The translations under genes were made by a program, and so were the position numbers. Source: Planctomycetaceae bacterium (GTDB lineage: Bacteria; Planctomycetota; Planctomycetia; Planctomycetales; Planctomycetaceae). Taken from it: a stretch of DNA of 64,000 nt. The notes beneath the pieces were generated by a model. It did no database searches. It saw only the letters and a program-made list of their open reading frames with translations, and had not been told where the DNA came from. The DNA lies in the NCBI GenBank assembly GCA_024742875.1, contig JANSXP010000030.1, positions 1 to 64,000 of the forward strand. Direction: 5' to 3'. Below, piece by piece: positions 9,783 to 17,802 of the stretch. Numbering within the stretch: position 1 is the first letter of the stretch; the number at the start of each line of letters is the position of its first letter.

Positions 9783-10688
9783 GTGTCTGTTCCTGATCCT
9801 TCTTCGTATGCCGCTCACGTCAGCGCGCAGGATGCGTCCGTCAACTGGGATCGGGGCGTCAGCGTGGGGCGACTGGAAGCCCGCTACGTGCGTCGCTGTC
9901 CGGACTATTTTGTGGTTTACCTGTCGTCTCAGACGGGCTGCTCCCATGCGTGTCGTATGTGTCACCTGACTGCCACCGGTCAGGTGAAGCACCGCGACGC
10001 TACGTCTCACGAGATCATCCAGCAGGCAGAAACCGTGCTGGACTACTACCGAACGCAGTCGGCGGCACGCATCGTCCACTTCAATTTTATGGCTCGCGGA
10101 GAACCGCTGGCCAGTGAAGTGATCTGCGGCGAAGGCGACCGGCTGCTGGGCGAACTCTCTGCTCTGGCGGCCGACCTTGGTCTGCGGCCGCGTCACTTAA
10201 TTTCCACAATCTACCCGACGTCATTCCATCGACGGCTGGATGATATTTTTGTCACACAGCATCCGGAGATTCATTATTCCATTTACAGTATGAGCGCTCG
10301 TTTCCGCCGTCGCTGGCTGCCCAAAGCCGCACCTGCAGAAGCGGCCCTGGATCGACTCACGCAGTGGCAGCGCAGTTCCCGCAAGGTGGTGTCACTGCAC
10401 CACGCCTACATCGCCGGAGAAAACGACGCACAGATTGATGTGCAGCAGATCTGCGATGCCATCGAACAGCGGGGACTGATGGTCGACATTAACATCGTAC
10501 GCTACAACTCTCCCGATCCGCAGCGGTACGGCGTGGAGTCCGAGGAATCCATTATCCAGCGTAACGCCGACATCTACCGCGAGCGTCTGCCACAGTCACG
10601 CGTGACTGTGATTCCCCGTGTTGGCTATGACGTGGCCGCATCCTGCGGCATGTTTCTGGGAGCGGATGGTTCAGCGCCCGCACGTTAA
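9783..10688 (+). CDS. RlmN/Cfr-like radical SAM protein, short form
   Basis: A 301-residue radical SAM protein with RlmN-type surroundings. S-S-Q-T-G-C-S-H-A-C-R-M-C carries the cluster cysteines C53, C57 and C60; A-T-G-Q follows after a three-residue insert, and V-G-Y-D-V-A-A-S-C-G holds Cys288, equivalent to the methyl-carrying cysteine (Cys355 of E. coli RlmN). The position equivalent to RlmN Cys118, seven residues before the first cluster cysteine, is Tyr46. The N-terminal accessory domain of RlmN is missing. GTG 9783 was chosen for the GAGG six bases upstream; GTG 9759 is an alternative. The gene is divergent from the nucleotidyltransferase gene and is probably a paralogue of rlmN with another RNA target. 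The substrate is unknown. Confidence 0.8.
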   Translation: MSVPDPSSYAAHVSAQDASVNWDRGVSVGRLEARYVRRCPDYFVVYLSSQTGCSHACRMCHLTATGQVKHRDATSHEIIQQAETVLDYYRTQSAARIVHFNFMARGEPLASEVICGEGDRLLGELSALAADLGLRPRHLISTIYPTSFHRRLDDIFVTQHPEIHYSIYSMSARFRRRWLPKAAPAEAALDRLTQWQRSSRKVVSLHHAYIAGENDAQIDVQQICDAIEQRGLMVDINIVRYNSPDPQRYGVESEESIIQRNADIYRERLPQSRVTVIPRVGYDVAASCGMFLGADGSAPAR

Positions 10689-10768
10689 CAGCCGACCGTC
10701 ATCAACCCTGATCGGAACAGCCGCCATGCGTCGCTCACGCGGCGACCCGCTGGACCGCACCGGCTGCC

Positions 10769-11002
10769 TCACTCGCTCATCGGTGAGTCAGCTGCCTCCA
10801 CGAACAGCGCGATCTGCAGACGGTCCGACGGGCTGTAGGCATGATGTGCCGCATTGACAGTCCGATGGTGTTTCGAGGCGGCTTGCTGCCGACCGGGCGA
10901 TTCGCGCGAGGCGGGCGGCCGCCACGCCAGTGGTAAGGCAAGGGCGAAGTAGAGAGAGATCAGTGTCATCACCGAAATGCTCAGCTCATTCCTGTTGTTC
11001 AT
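10769..11002 (-). CDS. Small membrane protein, hypothetical
   Basis: A 77-residue frame starting at ATG 11002, preceded by GGAG with a seven-base spacer. After a polar M-N-N-R-N-E-L start there is one hydrophobic segment (about residues 8-26) and then a basic, proline-rich tail. A single-pass or secreted small protein is plausible. No family was recognised. The ribosome-binding site and the hydrophobic segment are the only support; it could still be a chance frame in an 800-base gap. Confidence 0.4.
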   Translation of the reverse strand: MNNRNELSISVMTLISLYFALALPLAWRPPASRESPGRQQAASKHHRTVNAAHHAYSPSDRLQIALFVEAADSPMSE

Positions 11003-11486
11003 GCGACAGCTCCAGTGTTCCGCTTCGTAATGCACCACAAGTATCACGCCTGTCGCCTGAGATAACGCTGTCTGGTTGATGGGGTGCCGTCAAAACGTTC
11101 AGCCCTTTTCCATCGTCGAACTGTGATAGCGATTGTTCAGCAATTCTGCACCCTGTGGGTAGTGCTTGCGCAAATGTGCGGATCTGCACGACGTTCGCAT
11201 CGGGGTGGGAGTGGCCCAGCCCGGGCGTGGAACGCAGTACGGGCTCGGGGGCGGAACCGGCATGTGGGCATGTCCCGTGTGCGTCGAGCCCATGGCGGGG
11301 CAGTCCCCTCAGCTTCGATGCTGGCGGCATCCCGGCCGTCCTGCTGCGGCGCACAGCGGCGACAACAACATGGCAACGTCGGGATAGCAAACCATGGCCT
11401 GCAGCCGCAAAATGGAGCCAGCAGATGTTGCGTCCAGGCGCTGCACTGTCCCCATTTCGTTTTCTCGCTGTCTTAGCGGAGCCATT
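11003..11486. other. Intergenic region, no gene seen
   Basis: About 480 bases with open frames on both strands whose translations look arbitrary. It must include the promoter of the downstream amidotransferase-like gene. No repeat or clear terminator was seen. Confidence 0.4.
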
Positions 11487-12266
11487 ATGACAATCAATAT
11501 CTGGCATGTAGGCAACTGGTGCATTCACACCGGGAACGAATACATCGAGTCGCCCTTCCTCTCCGCCAAAAAGAATGTCGAAGTGCTCAATTACGGTCAG
11601 CCGTTCGTGGACGCCATACGCAGAATTCCGTCAGCCGAGGTGATCAGCCAGCCCTCATGGGAACTTTACAACAGCTCTCCGGAGCAATTTGAACAGCGAC
11701 TTGCCTGGGCGGACGTCATTGTCTTCGGGGACGTCGAGACAAAATGCCTGATGCTGCATCCGGACTTCTTCAACCGCGCCAAATGGGACGACGGCTATGT
11801 CACGTTTCCCGATCGTTTCAACATCCTGCGACGATGGGTGGAGGATGGCGGCCATTTTCACATGCACGGCGGCTGGTACTCCTTCAGCGGGCAGCAGGGC
11901 AAAGGCGGATGGGGCCGCAGCCTGTTTGCCGACGTGCTGCCGGTGGAATGCCTTGAAACGGACGATCTGTTGGAATCCACAGAAGCGTTTGCCACACGTG
12001 TGAACCTGCCTGAGCATCCGATGGTGCAGGGCATTGACTTCAGCACCCTGCCACCGCTTCTTGGCTTTAACGAATCACGACCACGCGCAGACTGCGAAGC
12101 CATCGTGGATATAGAGTTTGCCGGAAAATGGTACCCACTGCTGGCCGCCCGAAAGTTCGGTCGTGGAAAAGTCACCGCGTGGACAACCGGCGCCAGTCCC
12201 CACTGGGGCATCAATTTTGTCCGCTGGCCGCTGTACGACCAATTCTGGCAGCAGGTGTTTGATTAG
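11487..12266 (+). CDS. Glutamine amidotransferase-like protein (GATase1_like)
   Basis: A 259-residue cytoplasmic protein that resembles the 'putative glutamine amidotransferase' family (PF07090, class I glutaminase-like fold). It opens with an I-N-I-W-H-V-G-N-W strand. D-V-I-V-F-G-D-V-E follows near residue 75, then G-G-H-F-H-M-H-G-G-W-Y-S-F near residue 124, then K-F-G-R-G-K-V-T-A-W-T-T-G-A-S-P-H-W-G close to the C-terminus, as expected for a family in which a sugar- or trehalose-utilisation-like Rossmann fold ends in such a segment. ATG 11487 has GCGGAG upstream. The biochemical role of the family is not established. It is followed at once by a duplicated hairpin repeat and a convergent AraC gene. 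Confidence 0.75.
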   Translation: MTINIWHVGNWCIHTGNEYIESPFLSAKKNVEVLNYGQPFVDAIRRIPSAEVISQPSWELYNSSPEQFEQRLAWADVIVFGDVETKCLMLHPDFFNRAKWDDGYVTFPDRFNILRRWVEDGGHFHMHGGWYSFSGQQGKGGWGRSLFADVLPVECLETDDLLESTEAFATRVNLPEHPMVQGIDFSTLPPLLGFNESRPRADCEAIVDIEFAGKWYPLLAARKFGRGKVTAWTTGASPHWGINFVRWPLYDQFWQQVFD

Positions 12267-12267
12267 A

Positions 12268-12438
12268 GCTGTGCAACCCGATCTGATTCGCTGGGCGAAA
12301 TCAGAATTCGCTTCGGCTGCGCCTGCAGCATCGGGTTGCTCCGCGGGGTTGGGGTAGGGCTGCGCAACCCGATCTGTTTCGCTGGGCGAAATCAGAATTC
12401 GCTTCGGCTGCGCCTGCAGCATCGGGTTGCTCCGCGGG
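12268..12438. repeat. Tandem pair of REP-like hairpin repeats
   Basis: Two copies of an 80-base unit, 12268-12347 and 12359-12438, period 91 and two mismatches. Each unit has outer inverted arms (GCAACCCGAT and ATCGGGTTGC) and inner arms (GCGAA and TTCGC), so each folds into a long imperfect hairpin. The pair lies between the stop codons of two convergent genes, where it could act as a two-way terminator; the near-identity suggests recent duplication of a REP-like element. Confidence 0.85.
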
Positions 12439-12448
12439 CAGTGTTCCG

Positions 12449-13333
12449 CTATCTGGAGGCGCTGTTGCAGGCCACCAGATGCGCCTCGCGAAACTCGCTG
12501 GGAGACATCGCGTAGCGGGCGCGAAACAGTTTGCTGAAGTGCGACAGCGACGAAAAGCCTGACTCGTGGCAAACGTCAGTGACGCTGTTGGCCTGATCAA
12601 GCAGCAGACGACGCGAGTACCCCAGCCGCACTCGGTTGATGTACGTCGTTGGCGTATGGCCGGTGACGTTGCGGAACCGCCGCGAAAACGCGCTGCCGTT
12701 CATGTTCACCAGTGTTGCCAGTTGACTGGCCCGCAGTTCCCAGTCCTGAAAATGACGATTGATGTAATCCAGCGCGACCGTCATGCGATTGTCGGCCGAC
12801 TCGCGATGACAGACCACAAACCCTTCACTGGCCAGCAGTCGGGCCTGGTGGCAGTCGCACAGGCGTTCCAGGCACAGCAGCAGTTCGGCCACTCGCTGCA
12901 TGCCGTCGGCACGCATGATCCGACGCATTCGCTCGCCGATCTCAACCGCAATGTCGGGCGGGAACCAGATGCCCCGCTGTGCGGCATCAAACAGTTCCCG
13001 AAGTCGGGCGGCTTCCGGAATGTCGAAGAAGCCACGGCCCAGAAAGTCACGGCGAAAATACATCACCACCGCCTCATGCATGTCAACCCGCTGGCCGCGA
13101 TACTCATCGGCACTCCAGTTGTGCGGCAGATTCTCGCCCACCAGCACCAGATCGTGATCCTGATACCGATCAACATGATCACCGATGAGCCGACGTCCGC
13201 CGCCATAAGGGACATACGTCAGTTCGATTTCCGGATGCTGGTGAAATCGCGCGGGGAGCCGGTTTTCGCGACGGTCAAAGCAGCGGAAAGACTCAGACAG
13301 CCGCGGTGGCAGTGTTTCAACAAAGGTGTCCAT
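12449..13333 (-). CDS. AraC family transcriptional regulator with cupin-type sensor
   Basis: A 294-residue regulator. The N-terminal part resembles an AraC-type cupin (H-Q-H-P-E-I-E-L-T-Y-V near residue 32, then a G-D-H-V-D-R-Y loop and an L-P-H-N-W segment). The C-terminal 100 residues hold two helix-turn-helix motifs: L-R-A-S-Q-L-A-T-L-V-N-M-N-G-S-A-F-S-R-R-F, and V-T-D-V-C-H-E-S-G-F-S-S-L-S-H-F-S-K-L-F. It is divergent from the GH20 gene across 196 bases, so control of that gene and of itself in response to a sugar is likely but not shown. No classical AraC half-sites could be assigned. Confidence 0.92.
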   Translation of the reverse strand: MDTFVETLPPRLSESFRCFDRRENRLPARFHQHPEIELTYVPYGGGRRLIGDHVDRYQDHDLVLVGENLPHNWSADEYRGQRVDMHEAVVMYFRRDFLGRGFFDIPEAARLRELFDAAQRGIWFPPDIAVEIGERMRRIMRADGMQRVAELLLCLERLCDCHQARLLASEGFVVCHRESADNRMTVALDYINRHFQDWELRASQLATLVNMNGSAFSRRFRNVTGHTPTTYINRVRLGYSRRLLLDQANSVTDVCHESGFSSLSHFSKLFRARYAMSPSEFREAHLVACNSASR

Positions 13334-13529
13334 GGGCCGATTCTAGCCAAATCACCAGGCAGGCGCGCAATCGGACCAAGTCTTTGCCAAATCTGCTGTA
13401 GAAAGGGGGCAGCCGGCCGACCGAAAATCACAAACCTGGCCTGACTGTGTCGTGAGTGATGTCAGGCCTGGTCAGACAAATCGAATTTCGCGGCAGGCGC
13501 GGCGGGACCATCAGAAAAAGGGATCGGGT

Positions 13530-15641
13530 ATGAGGGCGAAGATCAATCGGGGACTGTTGGCGGGCTGCGTGCTGTCTGTCCTGGCACAGGCGGCTGCGGT
13601 GGCCGATGATTCTCATCTCGCGATCGTGCCCCGGCCCGTGAGTGTCAACGCTCATGGCGGCACCTATAGGCTGCCCGCCGTACTGAGTGTTTCCAGCGCC
13701 CCGGTAGACTGGCAGCCCCATGTGGCCGTGCTGGCGGACGCGGTCGAACGTTTAACGGCCGGTCGTCATCAGGTTCGTCTGGTGAAGGCAGATCCCGCAT
13801 CACTCGTGCTGGAGCAGGATGAGAGTCTGGCCGCGGAAGCCTATCGACTGACGGTCACAGACAAAGGCATTCGGATTGCCGCCAGTTCGCAGAAGGGGCT
13901 GGCTCACGGCACGGCCACTTTGCTGCAGTTGATGGGCACGCATGGCGGTACTCTGCCTACGTTGACCGTCGAGGACGCCCCACAAGCGGCGTACCGCAAC
14001 TTCATGATTGATATGGGCCGCAATCCGCACAGCGTGGCACTGCTGAAGGAGACGATTGATCTGCTGTGGTTTTACAGGATTGACTCGGTGCATCTGCATC
14101 TGACCGACGACCAGCGGTTTGCCTTTCCTTCCACGGCATTCCCCAAACTGTCGGATGGCCTGATCTCTGTGGACGAATTTCGCGAGCTGGAAGCCTACGC
14201 GGTCGCCCGGGGCGTCACCATTATTCCCGAACTGGAGGTGCCCGGTCACTCTGGCATCCTGCGAAGCAAATATCCGGAGGTCTTCGGCAAAGGCCCGGCC
14301 GATCTGGCCACCAGTGAAACCGCACTGCGGGGCATCAAAACACTGCTGGATGAAATGATGGATGTGTTTGCATCCAGCCCGTACATCCACATCGGCGGTG
14401 ACGAAGCGTTTGGAGTGCCCGAAGAACCACAGCGTGACCTGATCAACAAACTGCACGCCTATCTGAAATCCAAAGGGCGGCAGACGATGGTCTGGGAAGG
14501 TCCGCGGCCCGGCAGGGGGGAGAACAAAGTCCACGAAGATGTGATTCACGTGAACTGGCGGACGATCAACTACCCAGCCGACCAGATGCTCAAAGACGGC
14601 TACCGGGTTGTCAATGCGGCATGGGACCCACTGTACATTGTCGATCACTATCCGCGTATCAATTTTACGATGACGTCGCCGCAGCACATTTACGAGACAC
14701 TCAAACTGACCCGATTCAAACACGTCAATCCCGGTATTCGCACTTACGCTCAGCCTGTTGACGTGGAACAGACAGAACGACTGATTGGTTTCTGCATGCC
14801 GTGGTGGGAAGGCCGGGAAGCAAACTTTTTCGCCCAGAACGTGCCGCGCCTGATCCCATTTGCCGAAATCGCGTGGAATCCCGACGTGCAGCGTGACTAC
14901 GACGAGTTCGCCGCGCGCACGTCGGCCACGGAGGCCACGCGTCGGGCCGCCTTTTATCCCGTCACGATCAAGGCGTCGGATCTGGTCGTGCCGGCGGATG
15001 GCGTCTTTCACAATCAAACCACCGTCACGCTTTCCTCGGTGCGTGACCCAGCGGAGATACGCTACACGCTGGACGGCTCACTGCCATCCGCCTCTTCCAG
15101 CGTCTATCAGCAGCCGCTGACACTCACCAAATCGGCGACCGTCCGAGCCGCGCTGTTTGTGGACGGACAGCCGGTGGGGCACGGCAGTCGACTCAATCTG
15201 ACAGGCGTGGAGCCGGTCGAGAATCTGGCTCTGGGCAGGCCCGTCACGTCGTCACGCAGTTCCGGCCCACCGTTTTCCGTCCAGCGCGTGACCGATGGCG
15301 GGACGCACTTTCTGGATTTTTATCTGGGCTATCCGGCGGATCCGGATCCGGTGCTGATCACCATTGATCTGGAGCAGCCGCAGCAGATCAACCGGGTGGT
15401 CGTCCACGCCTTTGCGGTGAGTAACTCGTTCGAGAAATACAGCGTGGAAGTTTCCACAGACGGACGGTCGTTTGAGCCCGTGGCCTCACGACAGGAGCGG
15501 CCGGAAAAAGAGCAGCGGGTGATGGAGCACTCCTTTTCCCCGCGGCAGGCACGGTATGTGCGCATCCGCAGCCTCGGTAACAAAGGCTATGTGTTTGACT
15601 CGTTTTCGAAAATTGTGGAAGTGCAGGTGTTCGGTCCCTAG
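13530..15641 (+). CDS. Secreted beta-N-acetylhexosaminidase (GH20)
   Basis: A 703-residue exported glycosidase releasing terminal N-acetylhexosamine. After a signal peptide (residues 1-26) comes a GH20b-like domain, then the GH20 barrel: D-M-G-R-N-P-H-S near residue 156, H-L-H-L-T-D-D-Q near residue 186, and H-I-G-G-D-E whose Asp291-Glu292 are the catalytic pair (Glu as acid/base, Asp orienting the acetamido group). Residues about 490-550 resemble the chitobiase C-terminal domain (R-Y-T-L-D-G-S-L-P), and the last 130 residues an F5/8-type sugar-binding domain. ATG 13530 follows AAAGGGA; the frame is open upstream, but only this start gives a clean signal peptide. The symporter gene downstream probably imports the product. 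Confidence 0.93.
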   Translation: MRAKINRGLLAGCVLSVLAQAAAVADDSHLAIVPRPVSVNAHGGTYRLPAVLSVSSAPVDWQPHVAVLADAVERLTAGRHQVRLVKADPASLVLEQDESLAAEAYRLTVTDKGIRIAASSQKGLAHGTATLLQLMGTHGGTLPTLTVEDAPQAAYRNFMIDMGRNPHSVALLKETIDLLWFYRIDSVHLHLTDDQRFAFPSTAFPKLSDGLISVDEFRELEAYAVARGVTIIPELEVPGHSGILRSKYPEVFGKGPADLATSETALRGIKTLLDEMMDVFASSPYIHIGGDEAFGVPEEPQRDLINKLHAYLKSKGRQTMVWEGPRPGRGENKVHEDVIHVNWRTINYPADQMLKDGYRVVNAAWDPLYIVDHYPRINFTMTSPQHIYETLKLTRFKHVNPGIRTYAQPVDVEQTERLIGFCMPWWEGREANFFAQNVPRLIPFAEIAWNPDVQRDYDEFAARTSATEATRRAAFYPVTIKASDLVVPADGVFHNQTTVTLSSVRDPAEIRYTLDGSLPSASSSVYQQPLTLTKSATVRAALFVDGQPVGHGSRLNLTGVEPVENLALGRPVTSSRSSGPPFSVQRVTDGGTHFLDFYLGYPADPDPVLITIDLEQPQQINRVVVHAFAVSNSFEKYSVEVSTDGRSFEPVASRQERPEKEQRVMEHSFSPRQARYVRIRSLGNKGYVFDSFSKIVEVQVFGP

Positions 15642-15644
15642 CCG

Positions 15645-15660
15645 ACCAGGCATGCCTGGT
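15645..15660. promoter_or_regulatory. 16-base perfect palindrome
   Basis: ACCAGGCATGCCTGGT begins four bases after the GH20 stop codon and ends 38 bases before the symporter ATG. It could be an operator or a small hairpin between the two genes. No T-tract follows, so a terminator is unlikely. Confidence 0.35.
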
Positions 15661-15698
15661 GGCTGCTTTGATCCTTTCTCCCCTGTGACGACAAGCCC

Positions 15699-17525
15699 AT
15701 GAAACTGTCCGCGATTGATTATGGCGTGATCGCCGCCTTCTTTGTCATCTCAACCGTGATTGGCGTGGTGGCCTCGCGTCGAGCCGGAAAAAGTTTCTCC
15801 GAGTATTTTCTGGCGGGTGGACGGATGAGCTGGTGGATGCTGGGGCTGTCCATGGTGGCCACCACATTTGCTGCCGACACGCCCAACCTTGTGACTGACA
15901 TCGTTCGCAAAGACGGAGTCAGCGGCAACTGGGTGTGGTGGGCCTTCCTGCTGACCGGGCTGCTGACCGTGTTTGTCTATGCCCGGCTGTGGAAACGCAG
16001 TGGCGTGCTGACCGATCTGGAGTTCTACGAGATCCGCTACAGCGGTGCGGCGGCCGGCTTTTTGCGGGGCTTTCGCGCCATCTATCTGGGAGTGGTGTTT
16101 AACTGTCTGGTGATGGCCAACGTCATTTTAGCGGGCATCAAGCTGTGCGGAATTCTGGTCGGCGCCTCGCCGTTGCAGACGGTTCTGGTGGCCGGCAGCG
16201 TGACGGTCACATACACGCTCATCGGCGGATTGCGGGGCGTGATTCTTACGGACTGCTTTCAGTTTCTGATGGCGATGGTGGGCGCTGTGGCGGCCGCGTA
16301 TGTGGTGTGTGATCTGCCGGAAGTCGGTGGTTTTGCCAGTCTGCTCACGCACGAGAACGTGGCCGGCAAACTCAGTCTGCTGCCCGACTTTTCTGACACG
16401 AATGCCCTGATCCCCCTGTTGATTGTGCCGCTGGCCGTGCAGTGGTGGAGCAGCTGGTACCCCGGCGCAGAGCCGGGCGGTGGCGGCTACGTAGCACAGC
16501 GCATGCTGGGCGCTCGCAGCGAGCAGGATGCCACCACGGCCACACTGCTGTTTCAGATCGCCCACTATGCGCTGAGGCCGTGGCCGTGGATTATCGTGGC
16601 CCTGGCGTCGCTGATTGTGTTCCCAACGCTGGACAGCATTCAGGCCGCGTTTCCGCATCTTGATCCGGACATCGTCAAAGATGACCTCGCCTACCCGGCG
16701 ATGCTTACCTTTTTGCCGGCCGGTTTGCTGGGCGTTGTCATCGCCAGTCTGGTGGCCGCGTTTATGTCCACCATTTCCACGCATCTGAACTGGGGCGCAT
16801 CGTACATCGCGCACGACTTTTACCGTCGGTTTGTGAACCCGCAGGCCAGTGAAAAGCGACTGGTGGCAATTGGCCGCTGGTCGACCGTGGGGCTGATGGT
16901 ATTTGCCGGTGCAATCGCGCTGACGCTGGAGAGTGCCACGGACGGTTTCAGCATCATTCTGCAAATCGGTGCCGGCACCGGGCTGATCTACATCCTCCGG
17001 TGGTTTTGGTGGCGCATCAATGCCTTCACCGAAATCACAGGGATGGTGGTTTCGTTTCTGGTGGCCGTCTTCTTCAAATACGGCTATGAATTCACCGGCC
17101 GCCCCGAATTGGAAGGCTGGCAGCAGCTGATCATCGGCGTGGGAGTGACGACGGTGGCCTGGCTGGTGGTCACCTTTCTGTCTCCGCGAACCGATGAAGT
17201 CACTCTGACCGCCTTCTACGAGAAGATTCGTCCCGATGGCCCCGGCTGGGAACCGGTGAAGGCCGATCTGGCGGCCCGCGGTGTGACGGTGACGACAGAC
17301 GAATCCATCACGGCCGGACTGGCGTCGATGCTGGCGGCCACGTTTCTTGTCTATTCCCTGCTGTTTGGCACCGGCTATTTCCTGTATGGCCAGTGGGTGT
17401 CGTTTGGGTGCAGTGCCGCCGTGGCCGTGGTGGCAGGGATGTTTCTGCTTAAGTGCTGGCCCGCACTGAGCATGGATCAGTCGACAGGTGAAGTGTCGAT
17501 CGCTGACGCCGCCACTGATCGTTAG
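15699..17525 (+). CDS. Sodium/solute symporter (SSS family)
   Basis: A 608-residue integral membrane protein with about 14 hydrophobic segments. It carries SSS-type stretches: F-F-V-I-S-T-V-I-G-V in helix 1, F-L-A-G-G-R-M-S-W-W-M-L-G-L-S-M-V-A-T-T-F before helix 2, a G-G-L-R-G-V-I-L-T-D loop, and S-T-I-S-T-H-L-N-W-G-A-S-Y. The family imports sugars, amino acids or other solutes with sodium. It follows the GH20 gene with a 57-base gap, so amino-sugar import is the natural inference; the sequence does not identify the substrate. The start ATG 15699 begins directly before helix 1. Confidence 0.93.
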   Translation: MKLSAIDYGVIAAFFVISTVIGVVASRRAGKSFSEYFLAGGRMSWWMLGLSMVATTFAADTPNLVTDIVRKDGVSGNWVWWAFLLTGLLTVFVYARLWKRSGVLTDLEFYEIRYSGAAAGFLRGFRAIYLGVVFNCLVMANVILAGIKLCGILVGASPLQTVLVAGSVTVTYTLIGGLRGVILTDCFQFLMAMVGAVAAAYVVCDLPEVGGFASLLTHENVAGKLSLLPDFSDTNALIPLLIVPLAVQWWSSWYPGAEPGGGGYVAQRMLGARSEQDATTATLLFQIAHYALRPWPWIIVALASLIVFPTLDSIQAAFPHLDPDIVKDDLAYPAMLTFLPAGLLGVVIASLVAAFMSTISTHLNWGASYIAHDFYRRFVNPQASEKRLVAIGRWSTVGLMVFAGAIALTLESATDGFSIILQIGAGTGLIYILRWFWWRINAFTEITGMVVSFLVAVFFKYGYEFTGRPELEGWQQLIIGVGVTTVAWLVVTFLSPRTDEVTLTAFYEKIRPDGPGWEPVKADLAARGVTVTTDESITAGLASMLAATFLVYSLLFGTGYFLYGQWVSFGCSAAVAVVAGMFLLKCWPALSMDQSTGEVSIADAATDR

Positions 17526-17562
17526 GCGACCAGGCAGCAGTGACAGGAACGGTTACCGGTAG

Positions 17563-17710
17563 GGCGACGGGCGACGGGCGACGGGCTGACGCGGCCAGAC
17601 GGCCAGACGGACGGACGGACGGTTGGACGGTGTTCGCACCAACGACTGGCGCACCAACGACTGGCGCACCAACGACTGGCGCACCCACGACTGGCGCACC
17701 ACGACTGGCG
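17563..17710. repeat. Low-complexity region with a 15-base minisatellite
   Basis: Positions 17637-17710 hold five tandem units of CACCAACGACTGGCG (the last one base short, the fourth with one change). Just before them lie short direct repeats of GACGGGC, CGGCCAGA and GACG. There are no spacers, so this is not a CRISPR array. The block sits between the symporter and the large glycosidase gene. Confidence 0.9.
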
Positions 17711-17802
17711 AAGGCGGGCTGGACAAAGTTCCATCCGCTGCCGCAGGCGCGTATGATCGGAGCTGCCCCTGCCGTGCACCCCATGAAGAGGATGAAGCTT
17801 TG

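Noticed and set aside
17637-17710. Possible CRISPR array
   Set aside because: The repeats are directly joined with no spacers, so this is a minisatellite.
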